DNA from: an uncultured bacterium
GTDB taxonomy: Bacteria; Bacillota; Clostridia; TANB77; CAG-508
Reading direction: 5' to 3'
DNA: 64,000 nt
Assembly: GCA_905215935.1 (NCBI GenBank)
Contig: CAJMRY010000002.1
Span: 186,001 to 250,000, forward strand
Positions 37,698 to 47,968 of the stretch are shown here, piece by piece. The notes below the pieces were generated by a model, which saw only the letters and a program-made list of their open reading frames with translations, was not told where the DNA came from and searched no databases. How positions within the stretch are numbered: the first letter of the stretch is position 1; every line of letters starts with the position of its first letter. Made by a program: the position numbers and the translations under genes.

Positions 37698-38198
37698 ATG
37701 GAAAAGCCAATAAGAAATGCAGTAAGATGTTATGTAATAAAAGACAATAAAGTTGTTGTTATAAAATATAAAAAGGGAAGTAAAAAAGAAGGATATTATG
37801 ATATACCAGGAGGAAAAATTGAAGAAGGAGAAAATCCAAAACAAACAGCTATTAGAGAAATGAAAGAAGAAACTGGAATGAGTATTAAAGATCTAAGACA
37901 TAAGGGAAATATGATAATTGAGTATCCTGACAGAAAATATGTATTTGATGTTCTTATTACAAATGAATTCGAAGGAGAACCACAAGAATTCAAAGATAAC
38001 ACAGCACAATGGATTGAGATAGACAAGCTATTAAAAGAAGATAAGCTATTATCTTGTATAATGATTTTAAACCGTTTTTTTATAAAGGGATTGTTAGACG
38101 ATAATAAAGAGTTTGATATGTATAGTGCTGTAGATGAACAAGAAAATGTTTTAGATATAAATTATACTATAAAAAGTAGGGAGAAAAATTATGATTAA
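37698..38198 (+). CDS. NUDIX hydrolase
   Basis: 166 aa from the ATG with RBS gggagg; the TTG at 37683 overlaps the RBS. NUDIX box GGKIEEGENPKQTA with REMKEETG (residues 33-56). The last 8 bases overlap the following deaminase gene, so they are translationally coupled, suggesting joint action on nucleotides or bases. Confidence 0.8.
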   Translation: MEKPIRNAVRCYVIKDNKVVVIKYKKGSKKEGYYDIPGGKIEEGENPKQTAIREMKEETGMSIKDLRHKGNMIIEYPDRKYVFDVLITNEFEGEPQEFKDNTAQWIEIDKLLKEDKLLSCIMILNRFFIKGLLDDNKEFDMYSAVDEQENVLDINYTIKSREKNYD

Positions 38199-38643
38199 TA
38201 AGGTATTGCAAGAAAAGATAATGAGAGTAGTAATAGAAGAAGTAGAAATTGCAATAAAAGAAGGAAATTCTCCATTTGCAGCAATATTAATTAATAAAAA
38301 CGGAGAAATAATTGGAAAAGCTCATAATACAGCTAAAACTGAAAATAATCCAATATTGCATGCAGAAATGAATCTTATAACAAATGTATGTAAAAAATTA
38401 AATACTAGAGATTTATCAGAATATTGTTTAATATCAAATGCTTGGAGTTGTAGTATGTGTATGTCTGCTAGTATAAAAGCAAAAATAAGTAACTTTATTT
38501 TTGGAGCCCCAAGTGAAAATGACATGAATCCAAATATTACAGTTTTTGATATAAAGGAAAAAACAAATGGAGATATTAATATTGTTACAGGAGTTTTGGA
38601 AGAAGAATGTAGAAAACAAATTGAGAGAGCAAGAAAATCATAA
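38191..38643 (+). CDS. Cytidine/guanine deaminase-family protein
   Basis: 150 aa. The zinc motif HAE is in ILHAEMNLI (about residue 53). The second motif, normally PCxxC, reads SCSMC (about 88), so the Pro is replaced by Ser while both Cys ligands remain. The layout (SPFAAILI, FGAPSEND) resembles guanine or tRNA adenosine deaminase relatives; the exact substrate is uncertain. Confidence 0.7.
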   Translation: MINKVLQEKIMRVVIEEVEIAIKEGNSPFAAILINKNGEIIGKAHNTAKTENNPILHAEMNLITNVCKKLNTRDLSEYCLISNAWSCSMCMSASIKAKISNFIFGAPSENDMNPNITVFDIKEKTNGDINIVTGVLEEECRKQIERARKS

Positions 38644-38735
38644 AATAGATACATTTAAGCTAAGTAGATATTATTAAATTGAAGAATATAAAAATGAGAA
38701 AAACAGTACTAATGCATATATATAAGGAGAAGTTT

Positions 38736-40028
38736 ATGGAAGAAAATACAAATTATGAGATGTTAATTAGAGATATGTATAAAATTTATCTATATTGTAT
38801 AGATTCAAATAATGTAAAAAAATTTCAAACAATAAATAACAAATATACTACAACAGACAAAGCAATGCTTTCTATTTATATATTTTTACAATTAATAGAA
38901 AAAGAAAATATAAATAAAGAAGAAGCCAAAAAGTATATTGGAAATGTATTAATAAAAAATTTAGTAAATTGTAGTACTGGTAATTTCGAAGTAGATATAA
39001 GAGATAATTCACATATAAAAATATATAATGAAGTAAAAAATGTAGTAAGTGAAGAGAAAATACAATATTTAAACAGAACATTAGAAAAATTAAAAATAAA
39101 TATGGAAGAAATAATAAATGAACAAATAGAAGAGATATTTTCAGTTTGTGAAAAACTAGCAGAAATTTTTATATTACTTCAAATATACCTAACAGGGAAT
39201 GAATTTGCTTATAATTTTATTATTAGAAAATTAAATGAGTTAAAATTAAACAAAAATAATTATGAAGATATTATTATATTGTTTGATGAAGTAGTAAAAG
39301 TATTAGATAATAAAAGGAAAGTAATTGAAATTTTAAAAGTAAATGATATCTATAAATTAGTAAGTGTCGTATTCAATTTAAGAGATGTTAATAGATTTTC
39401 TCAAGTGCATTTAATAATTCCAGAAAATGTACTATTTCATACATATATAAATGCTGTTATGTTATATGTAATGTCAGATTATCTAAATGAAAATGGAGAA
39501 AAAGTAGATAAATATGAATTGATTATAAAAGCTTTATTTCATGATTTTAGTGAATATTCAGGAAATGAAATTATATCATATATGAAAGTATATTCTAAAG
39601 AAACACATGATTTATTTGAACAAATAGAGAAAGCAGACGAGGCTAGTTTAAAAGAATTAATTGGGGAAAATGACTTTGAAATAGTAAAGCAATATAAAGA
39701 AGGTTTTTTAGGATATATTGCTGATATTATTGATAAGATAAATGGAATATCAAAAGTATTAATTGAATTAGAATACTATAATAATTTGAGTATGCTAAAA
39801 TTATTTGTTGCAACTGAATGTAAAAGATTTGAAAAGTTCTATAATTATGATCGAATCGAAAGTTCAAAAAATAAATACTTTTATACCAATTTATTAAAAC
39901 TACATTATATTTATATAATAGAAAGATTTATGAACAATAAAGAAATTATGAATATGTATTTTAATTCACAAGAAATAGAGGACATAAGAAAAAGTATAGA
40001 GGAAGAAAAGAAAAACTTAATATTATAA
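38736..40028 (+). CDS. HD-domain protein, YfbR-like nucleotidase domain at C-terminal half
   Basis: 430 aa from the ATG with RBS aaggaga; an in-frame start at 38679 has no RBS. The N-terminal half is helical and unfamiliar. The C-terminal half has the HD-type pattern: FHTYINAVMLYV, then LFHDFSEYSGNEI (about residue 268), and a late D in YIADIIDKINGI, close to 5'-deoxynucleotidase YfbR. A nucleotidase function is inferred. It is followed 15 bases later by a NUDIX gene. Confidence 0.6.
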   Translation: MEENTNYEMLIRDMYKIYLYCIDSNNVKKFQTINNKYTTTDKAMLSIYIFLQLIEKENINKEEAKKYIGNVLIKNLVNCSTGNFEVDIRDNSHIKIYNEVKNVVSEEKIQYLNRTLEKLKINMEEIINEQIEEIFSVCEKLAEIFILLQIYLTGNEFAYNFIIRKLNELKLNKNNYEDIIILFDEVVKVLDNKRKVIEILKVNDIYKLVSVVFNLRDVNRFSQVHLIIPENVLFHTYINAVMLYVMSDYLNENGEKVDKYELIIKALFHDFSEYSGNEIISYMKVYSKETHDLFEQIEKADEASLKELIGENDFEIVKQYKEGFLGYIADIIDKINGISKVLIELEYYNNLSMLKLFVATECKRFEKFYNYDRIESSKNKYFYTNLLKLHYIYIIERFMNNKEIMNMYFNSQEIEDIRKSIEEEKKNLIL

Positions 40029-40043
40029 TACAGGAGCTAAAAA

Positions 40044-40595
40044 ATGTTAAATATAGAATATCTAGATATTTTGGATGAAAAAGGAAATAAAACTGGAGAA
40101 AAAAGACCAAGAAAAGAAGTGCATAGTAAAGGTTATTGGCATAAAGGTGTTCATATATGGATTATAAATTCAAAAAAAGAATTGTTAGTGCAAAGAAGAA
40201 GCGCAAATAAAGATGTATATCCAAATAAATTGTATATATCTGTAGCAGGACATCCAGTAAGTGGTGAAGAGGAAATAGAAAGTATAAAAAGAGAATTTAT
40301 AGAAGAAATTGGAATAGAACTTGATACATCTAAATTAGACTACTTATTTACCTTTTCACAAGAAGTAGTAGAAAATGAAGGCAAGTTTTTAGATAATCAA
40401 TTTTATGATGTATATTTAATTGAAATGGATTTAGATATTAATAAACTAAACTTACAAAAGGAAGAGGTAAGCGAAGTAAAAAATATATATTATAAAGAAT
40501 TTGAGCAAATGATAAAAAGTGAAAATAAGGATATTGTAAACCATCCTGAAGAATGGAATAAATTATTTGAAATATTACATAAAAGATATGATTAA
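40044..40595 (+). CDS. NUDIX hydrolase, IPP isomerase/YfcD-like
   Basis: 183 aa. It begins EYLDILDEKGNKTGEKRPR and HKGVHIWIIN, typical of the YfcD/isopentenyl-diphosphate isomerase branch. NUDIX-like helix: GHPVSGEEEIESI then REFIEEIG. True IPP isomerase needs a catalytic Cys that is not evident at the usual place, so a hydrolase is more likely. Confidence 0.7.
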   Translation: MLNIEYLDILDEKGNKTGEKRPRKEVHSKGYWHKGVHIWIINSKKELLVQRRSANKDVYPNKLYISVAGHPVSGEEEIESIKREFIEEIGIELDTSKLDYLFTFSQEVVENEGKFLDNQFYDVYLIEMDLDINKLNLQKEEVSEVKNIYYKEFEQMIKSENKDIVNHPEEWNKLFEILHKRYD

Positions 40596-40658
40596 AACTA
40601 TATCATAATTAATTAAGCTTAAATTTACAGATAAAATTTTTATGAAAGGAATGAAAAA

Positions 40659-42050
40659 ATGGATAATAAATTAGAAAAATTATTACATTTTTTTTATGAA
40701 ATATCAAAGATTCCAAGACAATCTGGAAAAGAAGAAAAAATAGCAAATTATTTAGAAAACTTTGCTAAAGAAAGAAATTTAGAATGTTATAGGGATTTAA
40801 ACAATAATGTATTAATAAAGAAAAAAAGCAACATAAATAGTAACAATATATTAATAATGCAAGCTCATATGGATATGGTATGTGTAAAAACAAAAGAAAG
40901 TAACCATGATTTTGATGTAGATTCTATTCAAATAGTTCAGGATGGAGATGTTATTAGAGCCAAAGATACTTCACTTGGTGGTGATGATGGAATTGGTGTT
41001 GCAATTATGCTATTTATACTAGATAGTAAAGAAATAAAACATGCCAATTTAGAATGTTTATTTACAACAGAAGAAGAAACAACATTTGGAGGAGCTGTTA
41101 ATTTTGATTACACAAAGTTAAATGGAACATCTTTAGTTAATTTTGATGGATGTGAAGATGATACAATTGTTATAGGTTGTGATGGAGATATATGTAATGA
41201 TTATTTTACAAAAGTAAAATTAATAGATAATACTTTACCATCATACAAAGTTAAAATTTCTAATCTTAAAGGTGGTAATTCAGGAGAGAATCTTAATAAA
41301 AATAGAACAAATGCTATTGTTTTAATGGGAAAAATATTAGAATTTTTAAGTAAAAATGATAATTTATATATAACAAGTATAAATGGAGGAACTTCTGAGA
41401 TTGATATTGCAACTGATTGTGAATGTATCATAAACACAAATATAAAAGAAATAGACAAAAAAATAAATATATTTTTAGATAAATTTAAATTTAGTGATGA
41501 AGAGCCAATTGTAGAAGTAGAAAGAATAAGAAATAGTAAAACATTTACATTAGAGATATCAAAAAATATAATAAACGAAGTTATAAATTTAAAACAAGAT
41601 ATAATAACTAAAGATAAAAGTGATATTATAACATCTGGAAATGTAGGTGTAATTATAACAAATGCAGATGAAGTAAGAATAACATGGATTTTAAAAAGTA
41701 TCAATATAGAAGAATTAAATTATTATAATGAAGAAAGTAAAAAGATATCAAAATTGAACAAATTTAATATAGATAAAGTATATGATGATAGTAGTTGGAA
41801 TCCGAAAAGCGAATCAGCAATAAGAGATAAATATATAGATTCATATTACAAAGTTAATTTAAAGAAACCAAACTTAAAAATATCACATGGAGGAATCGAA
41901 TGTAGTGTTTTTAATAAATGCATAAAAAATATGGATATGATATCGATAGGAGCAATTATTGAAAATATTCATACAGTAGATGAAAGAATTTATATTAGTT
42001 CGTGTAAAAAAGTGTTAGAAACACTAATTCATTTTTTAGCTAATTTTTAA
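40659..42050 (+). CDS. pepD: Aminoacyl-histidine dipeptidase (PepD-like, M20)
   Basis: 463 aa. M20 metal ligands are visible: MQAHMDMVC (about residue 70), the bridging Asp in LGGDDGIGVAI (about 108), the catalytic Glu pair in TTEEETTFGGA (about 138), and the last His in HGGIECSVF/HTVDERI (about 405-435). A lid domain is inserted in the middle as in PepD. It cleaves Xaa-His and other dipeptides. Confidence 0.85.
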   Translation: MDNKLEKLLHFFYEISKIPRQSGKEEKIANYLENFAKERNLECYRDLNNNVLIKKKSNINSNNILIMQAHMDMVCVKTKESNHDFDVDSIQIVQDGDVIRAKDTSLGGDDGIGVAIMLFILDSKEIKHANLECLFTTEEETTFGGAVNFDYTKLNGTSLVNFDGCEDDTIVIGCDGDICNDYFTKVKLIDNTLPSYKVKISNLKGGNSGENLNKNRTNAIVLMGKILEFLSKNDNLYITSINGGTSEIDIATDCECIINTNIKEIDKKINIFLDKFKFSDEEPIVEVERIRNSKTFTLEISKNIINEVINLKQDIITKDKSDIITSGNVGVIITNADEVRITWILKSINIEELNYYNEESKKISKLNKFNIDKVYDDSSWNPKSESAIRDKYIDSYYKVNLKKPNLKISHGGIECSVFNKCIKNMDMISIGAIIENIHTVDERIYISSCKKVLETLIHFLANF

Positions 42051-42072
42051 AATAAGTGAGGAAAATATAGAC

Positions 42073-42276
42073 ATGAATACAGATAAAATAAAAAAGTTAC
42101 TTCAATTTTATTTATTAGCAACAGAGTTAAAGGACAAGATAAGAAGCGGATGGGAAGTTTGGAATATTGATAGAGAAAGAGTAGAAAGTATAGCTGAACA
42201 TATATATACTGAAGAAGTATTTGAGCAAATAGCCAATTTTGTAAAGAAAAGTAGTTTGTTAGAATTAAAAGATTAA
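42073..42276 (+). pseudogene. HD-family protein remnant (N-terminus fused to C-terminus)
   Basis: 67 aa. The first 45 residues (LLQFYLLATELKDKIRSGW, then RVESIAEHIY) match the start of HD-family nucleotidase-like proteins, including the first metal His. The HD motif and the central helices are missing, and the last 20 residues read like the family's C-terminal end. An in-frame internal deletion is the simplest explanation. It has a reasonable RBS (gtgaggaaa) but is probably inactive. Confidence 0.45.
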
Positions 42277-42359
42277 TCAATAATATCTAAATTATTAATT
42301 TAAATATTTTATAAAAAATAAATAAGATTCCAGAAGAATAAATTAAGGAGAAAATCTAT

Positions 42360-43293
42360 ATGTTAGATAAAATAACAAAAAGTTGCAGATATGTAGCCAA
42401 TAATTCCAAATATGTTAAAATAAATGAAGACAAGCTAACAGAATTTATAAGTACAATGAAAGACCTAAAAACAGTTCATTGGTTAAATTATGTTCCATAT
42501 AATATATTAGATTTACCAGTAGAAACAATAATAAATTTTTTGTTAATATATGATTCAATTAATTTTTCTTTTTGGGGAAATCCAAGATGGACAATTGATA
42601 CAGAAAAAGGAAAAGAAGATGGTTCAATTGCACTTTTATATGCCATGCTTAAATATGTAAAGGAAAATAATAGTACAGATTTTTCGAAAATGACAAAAAA
42701 AGAATTTGCTAAAATTTTAAAAGGAAATGTAGAAATTCCATTATTAGAAGAAAGATATAAAATAGTAAAAAATATTAGTGAAACTGTAAATAGGAAAATG
42801 AATGGGAATTTTTATGAATATATAAAAGATATTACTAATGATGTAGAATTATTTAATATAATAATTAAAAAATTTCCAAGTTTAAAAGATGAAAGAAAAT
42901 ATAAAGAGGAAACAATATATCTTTATAAATTGGGGCAATTATTAGTATCTGATATTTTACACATAAGAGAAACAAAAGAAAATATAAAGCCTGATTATTC
43001 ACATTTGGTGCGGATGTAGTGATTATAAAATACCACAGGTAATGAGAACACTTGGAATATTAGAATATAATGATGAATTGTCAAATATTGTAGATAATAA
43101 GCAAGAAATACAAGAAAATCTAGAATACGAAGTAGAAATAAGAGCTAATATGATTGTAGTAATTGATAAAATCAATCAAAAATTAGATAATAAAATCTCT
43201 AAAATTACAATTAATGATTATATATATTCACAAGCAAAAAATAAAAATATACAATTAAAACCATATCATTTAACAAGAACTACAAATTATTAA
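42360..43293 (+). CDS. Queuosine 5'-phosphate N-glycosylase (Qng1/DUF2419), with a CGG shift
   Basis: Joined product is about 310 aa. The family releases queuine from queuosine nucleotides so it can be reused for tRNA modification. Landmarks: HWLNYVPYNILDLP, FSFWGNPRWTID, DGSIALLYAML, then YSHLV-GCSDYKIPQVMRTLGIL, the EIRAN acid cluster and the C-terminal PYHLTRTTNY. The break is at 43011: in-frame CGG after GTG, and skipping C yields Val-Gly-Cys-Ser-Asp-Tyr-Lys, the conserved metal/substrate loop. Without the shift the protein stops two codons later. Confidence 0.85.
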
Positions 43294-43369
43294 TTGTTCA
43301 AAATGAAACAAGATAAATTTTATGCATATTTGAATATAAAAATAGAAAAAAGGAGGCATCTTAAATAAA

Positions 43370-43849
43370 ATGGAATATAAAACAAATGTTATGCGTATTT
43401 TAGATAAATTAAAAATAAATTATAACACATATAATTATTTAAATACAAATGCAGTATCTGGAGTAGAAGTAGCAAAGGCATTAAATCAAGATGAAAAACG
43501 TGTATTTAAAACTTTGGTTACAGCCTCTAAAAGTCACAAATATTATGTATTTATGATACCAGTTGCTGAAGAATTAGATCTAAAAAAATGTGCTGCTTCA
43601 GTTAACGAAAAAAGCATAGAGATGATTCCAAGTAAAGAGCTACTTCCACTAACTGGATATATACATGGAGGGTGTTCACCTATAGGAATGAAAAAACAAT
43701 TTACAACAATTATTCATGAAACAGCAACTTTATATCCGACAATTATTTTTAGTGCAGGAAAGATAGGTTATCAAGTGGAAATGAATATTGATGATTTAAA
43801 TAAAGCAATAAAGATAAGTTTAGCAAATATTATTGTAAGTGAAGAATAG
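43370..43849 (+). CDS. ybaK: Cys-tRNA(Pro)/Cys-tRNA(Cys) deacylase YbaK-like
   Basis: 159 aa, single INS/YbaK domain. Landmarks are VFKTLVTASKSHKYYVFMIPV with the key Lys, and GYIHGGCSPIGMKKQFTTIIHETA. It removes mischarged cysteine from tRNA(Pro) in trans. RBS aaggagg is a little far (10 bases). It ends just before a REP-like element. Confidence 0.85.
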   Translation: MEYKTNVMRILDKLKINYNTYNYLNTNAVSGVEVAKALNQDEKRVFKTLVTASKSHKYYVFMIPVAEELDLKKCAASVNEKSIEMIPSKELLPLTGYIHGGCSPIGMKKQFTTIIHETATLYPTIIFSAGKIGYQVEMNIDDLNKAIKISLANIIVSEE

Positions 43850-43855
43850 ATAATA

Positions 43856-43902
43856 AGTGAACAAAAGTGGACAAGAGAACCGTCCCTTTGTTCACTTTTG
43901 TT
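43856..43902. repeat. REP-like palindromic element, copy 3
   Basis: AAGTGAACAAA...TTTGTTCACTT around GTGGACAAGAGAACCGTCCC, inverse orientation to copies 2 and 4. It sits between the converging ybaK and tetR genes and may double as their terminator. Confidence 0.7.
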
Positions 43903-43909
43903 AGAAAAA

Positions 43910-44518
43910 TTAAGAAAATGATATTAAATCCATAATCATTTTTATAACTAAATCAACCATGACATTATAATCCATACTATCATGTTTATGATAAACTATT
44001 TCATGACACAAATTGTCAATTAAACCAATAGCGATATGAACCTTTTCAGCTAAATTTGTAATCTTAAATCCATTTGTAACTAATAAATCTACAATTGTAT
44101 TTGTCATTTCTATTTCGTGTTCATGAAAAAAATTTGCAATTTCTTTATCTGAATGGGTCATAGCAGTTATTTCCTCATGAGCAGATTGAGATAATTTATG
44201 ATTTTCAATAAAAGTATCAATCATTTGACGTAAAGTTTTATCTAGATTATTTTTATCAAATTTTCTTTGTGATATATTTAGCATAGGATAAAATATATCA
44301 TTTGCATATATTTTTATTCCTTCAATTAGTATATCATGTTTATCTTTAAAATAATTATAAACAATACCAGTAGATACTCCTGCAGCTTTTGCAATTTCAG
44401 CAGTATTTGTATTATAATATCCTTTTTTACATATAAGTTCAAAACCAGCTTGTATAATTTTTTGTTTTTTTTCGATAGAACGTTTTTGAATAGGTTCTCT
44501 TATATCATTTTCGCTCAT
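43910..44518 (-). CDS. TetR-family repressor of the adjacent ABC system
   Basis: 202 aa from the ATG with RBS aaggagg; a longer in-frame start at 44590 lies in the promoter region. The helix-turn-helix is at residues 25-60 (TAEIAKAAGVSTGIVYNYFKD). The C-terminal ligand domain is helical. It is divergent from the ABC ATPase gene, and a perfect palindrome lies between, overlapping both promoters, so it most likely represses itself and the exporter until a drug or lipid ligand binds. Confidence 0.8.
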   Translation of the reverse strand: MSENDIREPIQKRSIEKKQKIIQAGFELICKKGYYNTNTAEIAKAAGVSTGIVYNYFKDKHDILIEGIKIYANDIFYPMLNISQRKFDKNNLDKTLRQMIDTFIENHKLSQSAHEEITAMTHSDKEIANFFHEHEIEMTNTIVDLLVTNGFKITNLAEKVHIAIGLIDNLCHEIVYHKHDSMDYNVMVDLVIKMIMDLISFS

Positions 44519-44561
44519 ATATATGTAAATCCTCCTTACAGAAATGTGAATATTATCTATT

Positions 44562-44590
44562 ATTATAACGAGTTTTGAAAACAAAGTCAA
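44562..44590 (-). promoter_or_regulatory. Promoter of the tetR gene
   Basis: Read on the minus strand: TTGACT (44590-44585), a 17-base spacer, TATAAT (44567-44562). The -35 box lies in the left arm of the operator. Confidence 0.7.
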
Positions 44591-44623
44591 TAAAACATGA
44601 AAAAAGTTTCATGTTTTATTGAC
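44586..44623. promoter_or_regulatory. TetR operator palindrome
   Basis: A perfect inverted repeat with 17-bp arms (44586-44602 and 44607-44623) and a 4-base centre. It contains the -35 boxes of both divergent promoters, one in each arm, so one bound dimer pair would close both. Confidence 0.8.
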
Positions 44624-44647
44624 TTTTTTATATTATATGAATATAAT
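44619..44647 (+). promoter_or_regulatory. Promoter of the ABC exporter operon
   Basis: TTGACT at 44619-44624, a 17-base spacer, TATAAT at 44642-44647. Confidence 0.75.
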
Positions 44648-44691
44648 ATTGTAAGATAAAATATGAAACAAATTTCAGATAAGGAGGATTT

Positions 44692-45404
44692 ATGGAAAAA
44701 ATAGTAGAGTTAAAGAATGTAAGTAAAATTTATAAAACAGGAGAAAAGGAATTTAAAGCACTAGAGAATATTGATTTATCAATAAATAAAGGAGAATTAG
44801 TCGTAATTCTTGGCCCATCTGGTGCAGGAAAATCAACTTTGTTAAATTTAATAGGGGGAATGGACAGTCCAACTAATGGAAAATTAATAATTGATGGAGA
44901 AGATATTTCAAAATATTCAGAAGAGAAATTAAGTGAATATAGAGCAGAAAACATAGGGTTTATATTTCAATTTTATAATATATTACCAACACTTACAGTA
45001 CTAGAAAATGTAGATATTGTAAAAGATATTGTAAAAAATCAGTTAGATAGTAAAGAGGCAATAAGAGACGTTCGGATTAATTGAACATATTAACAAATTT
45101 CCAAATCAGCTTTCTGGAGGAGAACAACAAAGAGTGTCAATTGCAAGAGCTATAGCTAAAAATCCAAAATTATTATTATGTGATGAACCTACTCGGAGCA
45201 TTAGATTCGAAAACTGGTACCCAAATATTAAAGTTGTTAAAAAAACAATGTGATAGAAATAATGGAGCAAACACAGTAATTATTGTTACACATAACGCTT
45301 TATTTGCAGATATAGCAGATACAGTAATAAGAGTAAAAAATGGAAAAATAGAGAGTGTAATTTCTAATGATAATCCTAAAAAGATTGATGAAGTAAAATG
45401 GTAA
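44692..45404 (+). CDS. MacB/LolD-type ABC ATPase, with two CGG shifts
   Basis: Joined product is about 236 aa, the normal size. Walker A is GPSGAGKST (about residue 41), Q-loop IFQFYNILPTL, signature LSGGEQQRVSIARAI and Walker B LLLCDEPTGALDS. Two in-frame CGG codons interrupt it: at 45073 after GTT (restoring Asp-Val-Gly-Leu-Ile-Glu) and at 45194 after ACT (restoring the invariant DEPTGALDS). All three frames are open and conserved between shifts. It energises the FtsX-like permease encoded 51 bases downstream; both are under the TetR operator. Confidence 0.85.
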
Positions 45405-45454
45405 AGTTTAACAATATAATATACATTAAAAATGTATAAGAAAGGGATAATATA

Positions 45455-47834
45455 ATGAGCAAATTAAATAAAAAATTATTTAGAGATATAAGATTTAACA
45501 AATCACAATTTATAACAATTTTTCTAATGGTGTTTTTAGGTGTGTTTGTTTTTGCAGGAATTCATAGTTATATGGATGGAATGAAAAAAAGTAGTGATAT
45601 TTATTATGAAGATTACAATTTACAAGACATATGGCTTGTTGGAAATAATTTTACAAATGAGGATTTAGAAAATGTAAAGAAATTAGATAATATTAAAGAT
45701 GCAGAAAGAATTTTAACAGTAACTACAAGTCTTGATAATTTTGATGATGTAACATTAGAAACAAACTTTATTGAACAAAATAATATTTCTAAAATGTATG
45801 TAATAGATGGTGAAAAGTTTGATAGCAATAAAAGTGGCGTTTGGTTAGACAGTTTTTTAGCTAAAAATTTAAATTTAAAAGTAGGAGATGAAATTACATT
45901 TACATATCAAAAATATAAAATTACTCAAAAAATATTAGGTTTAATAAATACTCCAGACCATGTATATTCTATTAAAGATGAAACAGAAATTTTTCCAAAT
46001 CATAATAATTATGGATATGTATATTTATCAATAAACGAGTTTCCAAAAGACTATATTTATGATGAAATAAAAGGTCAAACTGGAATTACAGATAATGCAT
46101 TAATTATGCAAACAATAAAAGATTTTGACATTAAAGATTATTATGTATTTAATTCTATGATAGTAGATATAGATGATACCTCAAAATTAGATGAGACAAA
46201 AAGCAATATAGAAAATAATATAAAATCAGCATTAGCAGTAACAGATAGAAATTCAAGTAGCTCTTATGAAGCATATAATTCAGAAATAGAAGAAGGAAAT
46301 ACATATTCTAGTGTATTTACATTACTATTTTTATTTATAGCAATATTATCAGTTATAACAACAATGAATAGATTTGTAAAAAAACAAAGAACACAAATAG
46401 GAACACTAAAAGCACTTGGATTTAAAAATAGCAAAATAATAAAACACTATGTTAGTTATGGTTTTTATATAAGTTTAATTGCAAGTGTATTAGGAATCGT
46501 GATTGGAACGTTAACATTAGGAAATTTCTTCTTAAATATGGAGATGGAATATTTTGAAATGCCAGAGTATAGTACAGTAATTCATCAGGTTGTATATATA
46601 TTAGCAGTAATAGTTGTTTTATTAGTAACATTTGTTACATATCTATCTTGTAGAAAAGTACTAAAAGAACCTGCTGCAGAGGCACTTCGTTTAGAAATTC
46701 CAAAAGTAAAAAAATCTAAATTTAATTTAACAACAAAAGGAGTATTTAAAAAGGCATCTTTATCTACAAGATGGAATTTAAGAGACATAGCAAGAAACAA
46801 AGGTAGATCAAGCATGGCAATTGTAGGAATTATAGGGTGTACAATGCTTATGGTGTGTGCTTTTGGCATGTTAGACACAATGAATTCTTATTTAGATTGG
46901 CAGTTTGAAAAGATTAGTGATTTTAAATATAAGCTTTCATTAGAAGAAAACTATACAGATGAAGAATTAGATAATTTAACTAAAGAATATGGAAATGCAA
47001 CAAGCATGAGCTTAGGTATAGAAATAAAAAATAAAGATGTAAAAGAAACAAATATTATAACAGTTAATGATGCTAAAGACTATTTAAGATATACAGACCA
47101 TAATAGAGAATATATGAATTTAAATGATGATGGAGTATATATTACAGAAAAGTTATCAGATACTTTAAATCTTAATGTAGGAGATGAGATTACTTGGCAT
47201 ATATTTGGAGATGATACTTGGCATACAAATAAAATAGTGGGATTAAATAGAGACCCTCGGGAGTCAGCAACTAAATATGACAAGAACATTTTATGAAAGT
47301 TTGGGATTAGAATATAAACCAGATTCAATTTATACAAATTTAAGTTTAAGTAATATAAAAGAATTAGATGGTGTAAAGGCAATACAGAGTATAGATGATT
47401 TAAAACAAGGTATGCAAAGTATGTTAGAGACTATGAAAACAATGGTAGTTTTATTAATTGTAGTATCAGCGATATTAGGTTTTGTAATTATATACAATTT
47501 GGGGATATTATCATTCTCAGAAAAACAATATCAATTTGCCACTCTAAAGGTCTTAGGCTTCAAAAGTAAACAAATTAAGAAAATATTTATTAAACAAAAT
47601 ATATGGTTAACAGTAGCTTCTATTATAATAGGACTTCCATTAGGATTCATTATGACAGATTATATTTTTAAATCAGCACTAGGAGATGCATATGATTTTA
47701 ATGCACAAATAAAATTTATATCATATGTATATGCAATAGTTGGAACATATATAGTTTCAATATTTGTTAATAAAATATTAGCAAAAAAAGTAAAAACAAT
47801 AGATATGGTAACGAGTTTAAAAGGAAATGAATGA
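45455..47834 (+). CDS. FtsX/MacB-type ABC permease, with a CGG shift
   Basis: Joined product is about 792 aa. An N-terminal span (residues 17-37) and a large external domain are followed by two FtsX modules of three to four spans each (about 280-405 and 650-790) separated by a second external domain. At 47258 an in-frame CGG follows CCT; skipping C gives Asp-Pro-Gly-Ser-Gln-Gln-Leu-Asn-Met-Thr-Arg, a recognisable FtsX-family external motif, and continues to the stop at 47834. Here the glycine codon is GGG. These transporters act as mechanotransmitters or antibiotic-peptide exporters at the membrane. Confidence 0.85.
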
Positions 47835-47968
47835 TACATCAGGTATCTTATAAATGACAAAGAATTTAACTGATTAAGGATTTTAGAATATGGGTCACTT
47901 TAATATATCAATCTTAGAAATTTATACTATTACAATATAAAATATGTGAAAAGGAATTACTATAAAAT

